A stretch of DNA of 64,000 nucleotides. Source: Petunia secreta. Taxonomy: Eukaryota > Streptophyta > Magnoliopsida > Solanales > Solanaceae. Below the pieces are notes generated by a model, which was not told the DNA's origin, made no database searches, and was given only the letters and a program-made list of their open reading frames with translations. The position numbers were made by a program, and so were the translations under genes. The stretch spans positions 24,278,001 to 24,342,000 of the forward strand of contig JARKIP010000011.1 in the NCBI GenBank assembly GCA_029990175.1. Reading direction: 5' to 3'. Below are positions 12,501 through 23,914 of the stretch, piece by piece. Each line of letters starts with the position of its first letter. Positions within the stretch are counted from its first letter, which is position 1.

Positions 12501-13770
12501 AAGAAGAAGAAAAAGATATTGTTTGGACGGTCGCCATTTGAAAAATCTATTTCAAAGTGTTGTAGCTCTGATTGTTTGACTGCATTGAAGAAAGCGATGT
12601 ATAAGCCTAAGGGACAGTAAGTATCGACTCTTGGCGGTTCTTGACTTTTTTATATTCTATACTTTTATTTTAATTCTTTACTTTTATATATTTTGCTTGG
12701 TGATTTTATGTCTTTTTGATTATATAGTAAGGAAGCAGATGATGTTCTTGATCCAGCTATTGATTTGGGGGTTGCTCAGATTACAAGTAAGGATTGGTTT
12801 CGGATATTACAAACGTGTGGTGCTCTAATATCTTCTGAGGTATATCAACTTCTTTTTCAACTTTTTCTTATTGTTTAGCTTTCTGTATCATTCATTGGAA
12901 GTATAGTGTTCTTTTGAATTTTGTTTATCAACTTATGCTAATTCCTGCAAACACATTTGTTTCAGCATCTAGATGTTATCTTCTACTACCTTAGAAAGAA
13001 GATAAAGCACCATCTTGAAGTGAAGATTACAACTACTGATCATTATTTTGACAACACCATTCAAGATGTTTATCAATTAATGAAAAGAGGAGCACGAGTG
13101 GACACGCTGAAGGGATCAGATGAAATTCAGAAGTATATGCTTGGTTATCGTCTCTGCTGCAACATTCCATGGAATTATGTTGACGAGGTTCTATCTTTTG
13201 TTTATATTAACAAAAAGTCCCATTGGATTCTCTTGAGACTGTTGCTACGGACCAGGGTTATATATGTATACGACTCGATGCCCACTCGACGGATAACTAA
13301 AGCTATTGAAGATGCAGTGAATGCTTATGCAGTAGTTGTCCCTTTGCTTTTGTGCCATAGTGGGTTTTATACTAACAGGTATGACCTTGATATGCAAAAT
13401 GGATTATATAATGGGAAGACTTTGACGGAGCGATACGACGTTGAGTATATCGAGAAACTTCCTAAGCAGAATTTAGCGTAAGCAGCCTTTCTGCACATAT
13501 ACTTTTACAATAACTTATTGTTTTTTTCATATTTTTTTAATAATCTGTGCAATTTATGTGTGTGTACAGAGATTGTGGAGCATTTGTTGCTACTTTTGTA
13601 GAGCATATTGTTGAGGGGATCGCCATCAATTACATGGTTTTGATATACACAAATTTCGTTCAAGATATGCTGCACTTTTATGGGAGCATGGTTGTCAGAA
13701 AATCTCATAAAATGAAGAAACTGATTCTGAACATCCTGGAAAATGCATGGAGATGGTTATCAGGAAATAG
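9582..13770 (+). pseudogene. DUF1985-ULP1 protease gene, copy C (two lesions)
   Basis: A tandem copy of B. Exon 1 is 9582-9671, and the DUF1985 exon begins at 9913. That exon has an in-frame TAG at 10525-10527 where copy B has Lys (AAG); after it the domain continues unchanged to 10749. The C48 exon is 12966-13477, with the His kept (SHW) and the Asp kept (YVYDS). It ends PKQNLA and splices at GC/gtaagc to 13570, giving LADCGAF. In the last exon one base is lost near 13629 (atcaatta against atcaaatta in B), which shifts the frame after VEHIVEGIAI. In the original frame the gene would end with TAG at 13768-13770. The catalytic residues are all present but the full protein cannot be made without readthrough and frame correction. 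Confidence 0.8.
11341..12025 (+). repeat. 443-bp tandem exon duplication in the linker of copy C
   Basis: The exon that starts aagcagtatg at 11431 recurs as aagcagtata at 11874, followed in both units by the same intron (tgataaacatt ... gataataaggta ... tttctttat) and the following exon start (ctaggatg). Copy B has a single unit. The duplicated exon encodes a short helix-like segment (KQYVDNKIADALNA). Confidence 0.8.
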
Positions 13771-15106
13771 TAACTAGCAATTAGTGAAGAAACTTCAGGG
13801 CTCACTTTTTTTTTTTTGGTCATATGAAATGTATATGTTTACATTTTAGGAAGTAATATTGTGAACTACCACCTTCACTGTTGAATTAGATTCAGCTTTT
13901 TACCATTTATAAATGATGAATTTTGTTTCATTTGCTCGTTGTAATTCAAAGCAGATTGTGTTGTTTCATTTTCACATATTATAGTCTTCAACCTGGGATA
14001 TAACTATACGAACATTGTATACAATAGAAAGATATAGTTGTGTTACCCCAAAGCAAGTCTGGTGCAAAAACAAAGTAAAAAGGTGTATACCATTCGGACT
14101 ATCCTGTATACTACAAAGGTATACAGGTGTGGCATGATTTTCTATTAATAAAAAGTATAGTGTGACAAATCAAATCTGTATTCCATTGTCGTATACTGTT
14201 TACTGGAAAAGTATATAATTGAAAATGGTATTCTTTTTGTTAGTAGGGACAAATATGTTAATGAAAGCAAAGCCTTGTACATTTGAGAAAGTCGTGCGCC
14301 ATTGGAGTAATATCATATATTAGAAAGGTATCAAATTGTGAGATTTATATAGTATACCACAAAGGTGTATACCATTCGGGCTATCCTGTATACTACAAAG
14401 GTATACAGCTGTGCCATGATTTTCTATTAATAAAAAGTCTAAAAAGTATAGTGTGACAAATCAAATCTGTATACCATTGTGCTATACTGTTTACTAGAAA
14501 AGTATATAATTGAAAATAGTATTCTTTTTGTTAGTAGGGACAAATATGTTAATGAAAGCAAAGCCTTGTATGCTTGAGAAAGTCGTATAACATTGGATTT
14601 ATATAGTATACTACAAAGGTATACAACATTAGCAAGGTACCATGCGTGATTAGACAGGTTTTATCTGTGGTGACTGAATTTCTATGTGATGGCTAGTTGA
14701 TTGCTAAGTTCTTTCTTCTTTCAGAAGTTTTCTGCAGATTGTTGCTCTCCCATGGTTGAATAGTTTAACTTATGACTGTTAAAATGTATTGTACATTAAA
14801 TTTATTGCACGGATACAGTAATTGAAATTTAAAATAATAGCACTGTTAAAACTGACAGTTAAATCTGTCATTATAAGACCACGCACAGATGGCAATGTCC
14901 CAATCTGTCAATATAACTAATTCAAAAATCTGTTAAAAAACAGTGTGACCCATTGTAAATATTGTACCTTTTGAGAATTTCTAAAGTGACTCTTACAAAC
15001 AGATGCTATTTTTGTCTATAAATTCCGACCCAATCTGTCATTTTTGTTATTGAACCAAAAAGAAAAAGAAATTCTGTCAAATATACAATCTGATAAAAAA
15101 GTACAT
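13771..15106. repeat. GTATAC repeats downstream of copy C; promoter of the small gene
   Basis: There is no gene to about 15,000. Two further units of the family lie in tandem at about 14080-14270 and 14360-14560. A TATA box (CTATAAAT, 15016-15023) stands 84 bases before the ATG of the small gene at 15107. Confidence 0.7.
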
Positions 15107-15454
15107 ATGGAGAATACTCACAGACCATTGAATGGTCACGCACCATCCAATGGCCACGGACCATCTAATGGAAGACAGGTTTTCCAGAATGGTCATGGAC
15201 CATCAACTCAAAGGCATGTTACAAACTTACCTTCAATACCAAGACACCTCTGTTGGCGTTTTGAAAATCTGAAGAATGAGGTGGAATCCTTGAACGATTT
15301 CAGAAAGAAATGTGAAGATGAGTTGTGGAATTTAAGGTACACGCAGCGACAATATTACGAAAAATTGATGGAATTGCTTAAGGTAATGGCAGATCCGCTG
15401 CAATTGCACAATGGAGGGCCAGGGGAACCAATGTTTAGAAATTATGGAGAATAA
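15107..15454 (+). CDS. Small coiled-coil protein with Asn-Gly-His repeats
   Basis: This frame encodes 115 aa without an intron. I chose ATG 15107 (MENTHRPL); the frame is open further upstream but without an ATG. The N-terminal third is low-complexity, with repeats of the kind NGHAPSNGHGPSNG. The C-terminal half is charged and predicted by eye to be helical (FENLKNEVESL ... KKCEDELWNLRY ... YEKLMELLKVM), ending in an acidic-hydrophobic tail. A TATA box is at 15016-15023. It sits between the + strand and - strand protease copies. A second short protein of similar design lies at 23696-23914. I know no named family for it; a partner protein of the transposon is an inference. Confidence 0.6.
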   Translation: MENTHRPLNGHAPSNGHGPSNGRQVFQNGHGPSTQRHVTNLPSIPRHLCWRFENLKNEVESLNDFRKKCEDELWNLRYTQRQYYEKLMELLKVMADPLQLHNGGPGEPMFRNYGE

Positions 15455-16329
15455 ACAAGGTTTTTATTTTATATATTAATTATTGTTGTTCTTTCACATA
15501 TTTACTAATTTTTTTATAATGATAGGTAGTTATAGGTATTCTGTGTAACTTTATATGGTTGTTCTAGATTTATGTTTCAATTGTATTCTTTTTTTTCTTT
15601 TTTTTTTTGCCTTTCAGATTATAAAAGTTGTGTTCAGGATTTTAATTTTTTGTTGTGTTATATTTTATAAGTTATATATACCAAGGGTTGTAGCACAAAA
15701 TTAATTAAGAAGGTATACAGAACAAAAGTCCTATACTGTTGTAATTTGACAATTCTAATACTGCAGTGACTGTAAAGTAGTATACTATTGTGAAAACTGT
15801 TCAATAGAAAGGTATATTGAAGAATGTTTAGATTTTTTTTCTCCATAGAATAAAGTCTAGTTCATAACTTTCTGTCTGACGAACTTATTTTTTGTGTTCA
15901 GGATTTTAATTTTTTGTTGTGCTATATTTTATAAGTTATATATACCAAGGCTTGTAGCACAAAATTAATTAAGAAGGTATACAGAACAAAAGTCCTATAC
16001 TGTTGTAATTTGACAGTTCTAATACTGCAGTGACTGTAAAGTAGTATACTATTGTGAAAACTGTACAATAGAAAAGTATATTGAAGAAAACAGTTTATAT
16101 GAGTTTAACTAAATAATAAACTATTAGGGTATACCGGTGATAAAACTCCTAATATATACAGTATTCAAATAGGCAGAATGTCATAAAAACATAATGAAAC
16201 TGCACTTCACAACTGATATTTCATTTAACATTTAAAGACTACTGTTTGGACATCATCTTCTATGATAGAATTTCATATGAAAATAATACGGTCGAGCATA
16301 CACAAAAAACAGACATCTTTATAAAATGA
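15455..16329. repeat. Tandem 264-bp repeat in the noncoding strip
   Basis: There is no gene. The text beginning gtgttcaggattttaat at 15630 is repeated at 15894 with few changes, both units running about 200 bp and including GGTATAC and AGTATAC motifs. The rest is AT-rich. Confidence 0.85.
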
Positions 16330-18829
16330 CTAGTTTTTGGAGACCACCATCTTCTTGCTCTGCTTTGCCGCAACAACTTCATCAACCATTCCAGATTCGT
16401 CAAAATCACTACACTCATTCTGCTCAACTTTGTGCTTACCATATTTCCACAGTTTAAGAGAATATCTCGCTCGACATGCCTGTATACAAATTTTGTCATA
16501 ATCAATTGGGATATTTTCAATTAGGTACTCTGCATAAACAGCAACAAAGGCTCCACAGTCCCTGTAAGAATAGAAACACTCAGGAATTTTAGTGAAACAG
16601 TAGTGTATAAAAACTTAAACAAAATGTTACAATAGATTAGAAAAAGAGTGCTTACGTAGTTTTCTCTTTGGGAACATCTAGAATATACATAATATTAAAT
16701 GGATCTGTTAAAGCATGTCCATTGTGCAATCCATTTTGCAAGATGATGTCATCCCTTTCAGCATAAAAGTTAGTTGCATTTAACAACAAAGGTAATTGGA
16801 AAGCATATGCCATTACTACTTACTTAACTTCTTGACCAGCATCTGTGTTCTGATCGAAGTCATATACATATATGCACCTATCACGGAACGAAACTCTCCC
16901 TAGCATCCAATGCCACTCCACTACCACATGCATAGGAAGGAGGACCTCATCAACATTCTTCCATGGTGTGTTACATAATAACCTGTGACCAAGTATATAC
17001 TCCTTCAAAGCAAGTTTTGTTCCTGCTAGTCTCTGATTCCCTTCCAAACCTATGGACTTCTTATACAGACTTTGAATGGCATTGTCAAAATAACTGTCTG
17101 TTGTTGTCATCTTTGCTTTAACTCCATACTTTGCCTTCTTTCGAAGGTAGTAGAAAATGACATCTATGTGCTGGAAGAGAACTATAAATGCATGAGTATA
17201 CATTCTAACATAATATTATACATTATTAACAAAGAACGAAGCAGTAGTCTTTTTTAGTTTTTCTACTTTTATTATGAATGGATTGATCAAGAGAGAATGA
17301 TCACACGTTGCAAGACAGTTCATATTCTCATCAGTTAACCCCATGAAGACAATTCATCATAAAATGGATAAACCAGTATAAATCTAAGGCATACTATATA
17401 CCAAAAAAGTATACAACAGTGGGAATAAACCTTGGAAATCAATAAATTTTCAAGTTAGCCAAACAGTATACTCTATTGAGTATACAGTATATGATAAAGA
17501 TATACAATAATAACAATAAACAAAAGTATACACACCTCAGGAGAAAAAGAAGCACTACTCCTTTTTAACTGCCAAAACCACTCTTTATCTTCTATTGTAG
17601 CAACCTCAAAGCTGTATGCTGGCTTAAGCAAGTCGTCCTCCCGACTTCTGTTCAGGTCCTTGTTCATTTTGGTAACAATAGTGTAAATAGAAGCAGTACT
17701 AATACTTTCTTCAAATGGGTAGCGTCCATACACAATACTCCCTTTAGTTGCTTGTCGAACACGTATACCAGATCCCCATTCTGAAATGCGAGGTGACTAT
17801 ATCAGGGGTATAACTTTTGGTATCCTTGAAGGAGCAACACACGTTGTTCCAGACGACACCGTTCCCGATGCTGCATACTTCACTATTGCAGGTACTACTA
17901 TATTCAAAGTAGCACCATCACAAGCAATACCACTTTCATTGTAGAGTGGTTGGGTGCTAGGAGTAGTTGTATACACATAGTCAGAACTTGAAAGTGCATC
18001 CATAGAAGATTGCTCCAAACTACCATCAATTGAATCTTCAGTGAAATCCAGGTACTCAGAACTTGATAGTGGATCTAAATAAGATTCCTCTAAACCACTG
18101 CGATCAATTGAATCAGTTAAATTCACACAGTCGGAACTCGAGAATGGGTGTACATTATTGTCATACTGGGCAAAACAACGTTGATCTCTATTCATCCAAT
18201 TGGCAGAACAATTACATTCTTCATTATGCTTGCGATCATCTCTAGTCATATCCTTAAAAAAAAAAAGTAGCAAACCTAAGTATTGTGCTCTAAAAGAATC
18301 TGGTAAACCCTTGGAGAAAATTTTTTGTCTTGTTGAAAAACAGTTAAACAAGTACACTTTTATGGTATACAGACTATTACAATGGTATACAGTATGAAAA
18401 TAACTTTTTGTTATTGTTTTCCAAAAATGGACATAGAAATGTTAAGGTAGTATACCGTTGACGTATATAGCATAGCGAAATGGTATACAAGTGTAGATAA
18501 TAAACCAAAAAAGAAAGTACCTCTGGATACGGCAGAAATTTAGGTTTTCCAAGTAAAGCAACAGCTGCAAGCATGTCATCAAATTTTACAGCAACATGTT
18601 CCTTTAAGTTTCCCAATTCTTTCTTTATAGATTGAGACCCACTTGCTATCTGATAAAGTAAGTAGCAAAAATGCAATCTGTAAATATGGTAGGAAGTGTT
18701 AATTAACAAAAATAAAGTTTATAAACATACAAGTTTCTTAAATTCTGCAATATTGACGTTGGCACCAACTATTTGATCTTTTCCATTATCGTGAACAAGA
18801 GGGTTTTTTGCAATTCGTTTGAAATCCAT
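16330..18829 (-). pseudogene. ULP1-like protease gene, copy E (no DUF1985, two nonsense codons)
   Basis: Exons read on the - strand: 18829-18731 (MDFKRIAKNP), 18649-18521 (coiled, KKELGNLKEHVAV), 18252-17536 (acidic linker with three repeats of about 25 aa built on SSSD/E-Y), 17170-16656 (HIDVIFYYLRKK, His in EWHW, Asp in VYDF) and 16561-16330 (TDCGAFVAVYAEYLIEN ... VVSKN). The splice 16656/16561 keeps the frame. There are in-frame stops at 17797-17799 (TAG) and 16820-16822 (TAA). The Gln that normally lines the oxyanion hole five residues before the Cys is Glu (PKEKTTDC against PTQDGIDC). The intron that separates the GRSPFEKSIS-type segment from the DWF segment in A, B, C and F is absent. 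DUF1985 was not found. Family certain, function doubtful. Confidence 0.8.
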
Positions 18830-20391
18830 AAATCAAGATTTTGAAATAATTGGCTAGCAAAATTGTTGCGTCTTTGTCCTAATCAAAGTACACTATCGGA
18901 AAGAAATGCAGAATAATTGTTGCATTAGTAATAGATTTGTGTGGTGAAATTGTCATTTTTGTTCTACTTATGAAAAATGTGGTATTTTTAGTTTAGATGT
19001 CATCTTACTAGAGATATAGCCTAAATATTCCAACCTATTTTTTGTGAAAATATTCTCAATACTGATGCATACGGGAGGCTCATGATGTCGTTTATGATAG
19101 ACAGGTGTATATCTTTTGCGACTATAAATGTTCATTTCGGACTAAATATAATGTTATCTGAATACAGAGTGTTTTTTTATCAAATTTGTTTGAACATATT
19201 GCAACACAAGTGAACTTGTACAGTTTTACTTGAGAGTGCTACTATTGTATACAATAGGAAAGTATTAGGGAGCGTATACCTAGTCAATGCAGTATACCAT
19301 TTGGGTATACTTCATAGTAGAAAGGTATACTAATACTGACTTAATAAAAAATTGGTCGCTTTAATGTCAATCGTGTGCAACAGGTGTTGTGCTTTTAGTT
19401 AACGACCACAAAACCACCATATCTATGTCTTACCTGCTTGTACCTGCTGGTTAGGTCAGGCCGTTTAAATCTTTTCTATAATCAACAACACTAACTTTGA
19501 GTTTTGACAGCATCCCTAAGTGTTGTCAATTTGCAAAACCTTGTGTGCAATTGAACTTTTGATTCGCCTATTGGAACTTCAAATTTGAGGTTATTTTGTA
19601 GAAATTTCTTAAATATGAACAAAATTTAAACAGTACCCATTTGGGTATACTGCATAGTACAAAGGTATACAGAACGATATTTGTATACTGCCATAAGCTG
19701 ACAATCTTCAATTCACGTATACTTTTGTAATATCCAGTATACCTTTCTGCTATACTTCTTTAAATTTGTCCTAGTATATGCTGGTGGTATACAGTCACAT
19801 ATTTTATAGGCCATAAAGCCACAAAACTGACTTTCAAACATAAAACTAGTAAAAAAATAAGTAAGCAAAATTTAAACAGTACCCATTTGGGTATACTGCG
19901 TAGTATAAAGGTATACAGAACGATATTTGTATACTGCCATAAGCTGACAATCTTCAATTCACGTATACTTTTGTAATATCCAGTATACCTTTCTGCTATA
20001 CTTCTTTAAATTTGTCCTAGTATATGCTGGTGGTATACAGTCACATATTTTATAGGCCATAAAGCCACAAAACTGACTTTCAAACATAAAACTAGTAATA
20101 AAATAAGTAAGCAAACTTAAATAAACAATAATGTTTAATTAAAGCATACTACAAGTTCTTTGAGTATAAAAGAGAAGCATCAGTGCTACACTGAATAGTG
20201 ACAGTGAAAACAGCCATATTAACCAAAAACATTCAATAGGATTTAAAAAGTAATTCCTAGACAGTAGATTACTAGTTAAATATACAATAGGATTACTACT
20301 TCATTAACACATTTCTACTTCTTGTGTTTTATTTTCATAGACCATCTGTAATCTTGCAGCATTTTGAACAGGATCCTCAGAATTTTAGCCT
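18830..20391. repeat. Intergenic strip with a 246-bp tandem duplication and dense GTATAC
   Basis: There is no gene. 19621-19866 and 19867-about 20110 are near-identical direct copies (aaaatttaaacagtaccc at both starts), each with six GTATAC words. Five more lie in the 100 bases 19245-19335, including AGTATACCATTTGGGTATAC. Confidence 0.85.
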
Positions 20392-23120
20392 CTATTCAGG
20401 ATCACTTTCTTCATGGTTCATGGTTTTGTTAGAGCCATACTCCCACAAAAGTGCAGCATATCTATACCGAAATCGCTCAATGTTAAAATCATTAGCTTTA
20501 ATAGGGATATTCTCTATGAGGTGCTCTGCAACACTAGCTACAAACGCTCCACAATCCCTGCACACACATACATTTCACGGAATGTCAAAAACACAAACCT
20601 GAATAACATATTAACTAATGTCAATACTATACATGGGATATAGAGTTCTTACGCTAATGACTGGCTTGGAAGATTTTCAACAAATACAACTTTATACGGC
20701 TTTGTCAATGCCTGGCCAATGTGTAAGCCATCATGCAAAACAATATCGTTCCTCTTATCATAAAACCCAATTTTGCATAGAAACAAAGGGACTACAAAGG
20801 CATAAGCTTGGACCATCTCTTCAACAGCTTTAGATTTCCAGCTAGACTGCATTGAGTCATATACAACGATAGTCCTAGTTCGTAGTGACAATATCAATAG
20901 AATCCAATGTGATTTTTCGTCGACATGACCAAAGCTGAGCACATCATCAACATTATACCATGCAGTGTTGCAATTCAAATAACAACCAGTCATGTACTGC
21001 TCAATTACATGTCGTCCCTCCAATATTTCAATAGATACTGCTCCTCTCAACTGCCGATAAACATTTTGAATGGTGTTGTGAAAATAATAATCAGTAGTTG
21101 TAATTTTTGCTTCAAGAGTATGCTTCATCTTCTTCCGCAGATAGTAAAAGATGACATCTAGATGCTGAATATAATTTGATGAGTTACCACAACATAACAC
21201 ACAAAATGAGAAGTGACAACAATATAGAGACAGTTATACAAATCACATACCTGAGAAGACAATGGGCTCCCATTAGTGCTTAACGCCCGGAACCAATCCT
21301 TATCGTTAATCTTGGCAACCACAAAATCAAGAGGCGGATCAAGTTTATCATCTGTTTTCTTGCTGTCAAATCAGCAATACATAAAACAAGAAAGACAAAA
21401 CATAAAAAAGTAAACCACAAAGTGAGCAAATTCATATACCAGTAAAGTATAATATATACTTAAAAGTATACTAACTAAGTTATATAATGACCAAATTTGT
21501 AAAACAAAGTAAATTTGGTATACCAGTAAAGGTATACCAACTAAGTACAAATACTTAATGTCCCTTCCGCTTGTGCATTGCTTCAGTCAATGCAACCAAT
21601 GGTTCGTCATCACAGTCCGCTGTAATAGACATTCCAAATGGACACCGTCCGGTCACAATTTGTTTCCTCTTCTTGAATAAGTTGCAAGATGAATCTTGGA
21701 CTGGTGGATCTTTTCTCTTTCCTTGGGTAGCAATGCAAATTTGGGCTTCTACTTTCTCAGGTCGATTTCCATAATTCAAAAGCTGAAGTTGAGACTCACT
21801 CCAATCTACAATATCATAAGGAATATCCTTTGACTTGGGACAGGCACTAGTTGTTTGAACACTCTTAGGTGGTGCCTTCTCATTAGGAATACCCGAAGTT
21901 AGACGATGACACTGATACCCTGTCATACTCATGTCAGCAATATCATGTGGATGGACTGATGTTTTGGGGGAAGCAATACGTGTATCAGTAGGGAGGACTA
22001 CACCAATTTCTTCTTTAACCAAATTCTTCATAGCATCCGTATCCTAGAAATAAACAGGAAGCCTATTCTATAAGAATCTGGAAATATACTATACAAAAAA
22101 AACAAAAACTACCTTTGAATCTGCCACATGCTTATAACCCGCAACTAATTCAATTGCTTTCAGCACCTCTGCAATTCTCACATCAACATATTCCTTAATA
22201 TCAACAACATCAGTCTTTAAGGAAGTAAATTGATCTTGCACCTAAAATTAACAAAAAAATGTAAAAAGCATGTAAAACAACCCCCTGCACTCTCTCCCTC
22301 CCCCCCCCCCCCCCCCAACAAAAAAAAAAACTAATGAGCATACCATTTGCTTTAAATCAGCAAGAGAATCATTTCCATCACCACTGCTTGACTGACAAGG
22401 CTGTATACCTTTTGACTTCATGAACACAAAAGCAAGAATATATTCAAGTATAATAAATGGAGATATAGTAGTTATTTATTAAATTAAACTATAAGTATAT
22501 AAATAAAACCTCTTCAGACAGTGGTTGTTGTCTTCTAGTACCAACATCACTAGCTTCAGGAACTACTTGCTCATTGTCTTCCTCAGCAAAATAAGTACCT
22601 TGTGGAAGAGTTTGCTCATTCTGTGTTTTCCCAGCAACAGTACACAACTCCTGCTCAGCATCACCACTAATTTTAGGAACAGGTTGGTCCGCATCTACAT
22701 CTAGCGCTCCCTGCTCAGAATCAGTTGGCACCATGTTTGTTATATTCAACTGTTGAAAGTAAGTATATAACGTATTGAAATAAGTAAAACTAAACTACAT
22801 AAAACTAATAGTATACTGGAAAATAAGAACAGGTATACCATTAATGTTTACTTTAAATCAAAAGTATCCTTTTTGTTAAAAATAGACCTGTAATAGTCTA
22901 TACTAATCATATAAAAGTAAATCTTCAAAGTAGTATACTAAGTTGATATAACGCAAACAATATAAAGGAACTTTAAAATCAAACAAAAATTTACCTTTAG
23001 CTTAGTCGCATCTTGACTATTTTGGGTTAAAGGGCTATCACTCGAAAATAATGGCGAATCCATTTCATGATCAATACGAAAACTTGGAAACTTAGCGGAA
23101 GACCTTATTTTACGCTCCAT
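20392..23120 (-). pseudogene. ULP1-like protease gene, copy F (complete triad, damaged splice donor)
   Basis: Exons on the - strand: 23120-22995 (MERKIRSSAKFPSF, 42 aa), 22749-22510 (acidic linker like the LNITN/VNIRN exon of B), small exons near 22400-22345 and 22240-22100, 22043-about 21558 (ends GRCPFGMSIT ... HKRKG), 21362-21251 (DDKLDPPLDF ... DWFRAL), 21164-20653 (HLDVIFYYLRKK, His in KSHW, Asp in VYDS, Gln in PSQSLA) and 20557-20392 (ADCGAFVASVAEHLIEN, ends SDPE). The protease domain reads cleanly through its own intron. One lesion: after AAGGGACA the donor is TTAAGT where B and C have GTAAGT (base 21558), so the linker would run into TAA. DUF1985 is missing. It is the least damaged of the five, and a cryptic donor could rescue it. 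Confidence 0.7.
22300..22316 (+). repeat. C17 homopolymer in an intron of copy F
   Basis: An uninterrupted run of 17 C is followed by an A-rich run (22320-22331). It lies in a noncoding part of copy F, and its length is likely polymorphic. Confidence 0.9.
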
Positions 23121-23695
23121 AACTTGAAACCCTAGATTTTGAATCACCCTAGTTTGAGAAGAAAAGTTCTTCAAATGAAAATGGGTACCAAACACGGTGG
23201 TCTTTTTTGACTGTTTAGATGTATTTATTCCCGTCAATATAAAAGTTCGAATTATCATATTTTTAGTTGAAGTAGTATACTTTTCTTATAAGTATACCTG
23301 TATGGTATACTGCTGTATAGAAAGAAACAATCAAGGCTGGTATAAGTAATTTTGAAGTTGTATACCATTGCGATTTTACTGTATACTGCAAAGGTATAGC
23401 ATTTGGCATATACCTAATATCATAAAGCAATGGTATACAGTATTCTGGGAAGGTATACATTAGAAAGATGCATAGTAGATGGAGATTTGAATAAACATAA
23501 ACGACGACATCAGAGAACTTCTATAACTGCTCTATGAACAGTATACATTACAATAAAAATACAAGACAACAACAAGTACACATGTAACATAAACAGGCTA
23601 CTTAACTGGAAGAAACATGATAGAACACAACAAACCATAAAGTATTTCACCTAAAACAGAAAATACTACTTAAATTGACAACTTGATAAAAGACT
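23121..23695. repeat. Short intergenic strip with GTATAC pairs
   Basis: There is no gene. It contains AGTATACCTGTATGGTATAC at 23291-23310 and further hits to 23460. The rest is AT-rich. Confidence 0.65.
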
Positions 23696-23914
23696 TCAAA
23701 TTTCTGGAGAAGTATAGTAGTCAGCAGGGTCCATTTTATGATCTGCAAGAAGTCCATGAAGCATTTTCTTCATTCGACGAACATCCTTCTTGTACTGTTG
23801 AAGGAATTCCTCAAAAATAGCCGTAAAAGTTGCAAGTTCATCTCTTAATTGCTGCACTGCAATCTTTGTTGTTGGTGCAGAGGAAGATCCTGCAGTGCTT
23901 GGTCTACGAGCCAT
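23696..23914 (-). CDS. Small coiled-coil protein (72 aa) of the transposon
   Basis: The ATG at 23914 gives MARRPSTAGSS followed by a strongly charged helix (VQQLRDELATF ... FEEFLQQYKKDVRRMKKML) and a short tail ending YYTSPEI. There is no intron. A TATA box on the same strand (CTATAAAAAGG, 24021-24011) lies about 100 bases upstream, a good core promoter position. It sits between protease copy F and the transposase gene, all on the - strand. The layout (short flexible N-terminus, then one coiled-coil hairpin) resembles the gene at 15107-15454. Family not recognised. Confidence 0.6.
   Translation of the reverse strand: MARRPSTAGSSSAPTTKIAVQQLRDELATFTAIFEEFLQQYKKDVRRMKKMLHGLLADHKMDPADYYTSPEI

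Noticed and set aside
15044..15106. Upstream extension of the small gene at 15107
   Set aside because: The frame is open but begins with TTG, not ATG. In a plant gene the ATG at 15107, well placed after the TATA box, is the better start.
16820..16828. A possible splice donor (GTAAGTAG) in the protease exon of copy E
   Set aside because: The conserved protein continues directly after it in frame and the other copies have no intron there. A nonsense change is simpler.
19621..20110. CRISPR-like spaced repeats of GTATAC
   Set aside because: Plant nuclear DNA, irregular spacing, six-base unit, no cas genes. It is a tandem duplication with embedded motifs.
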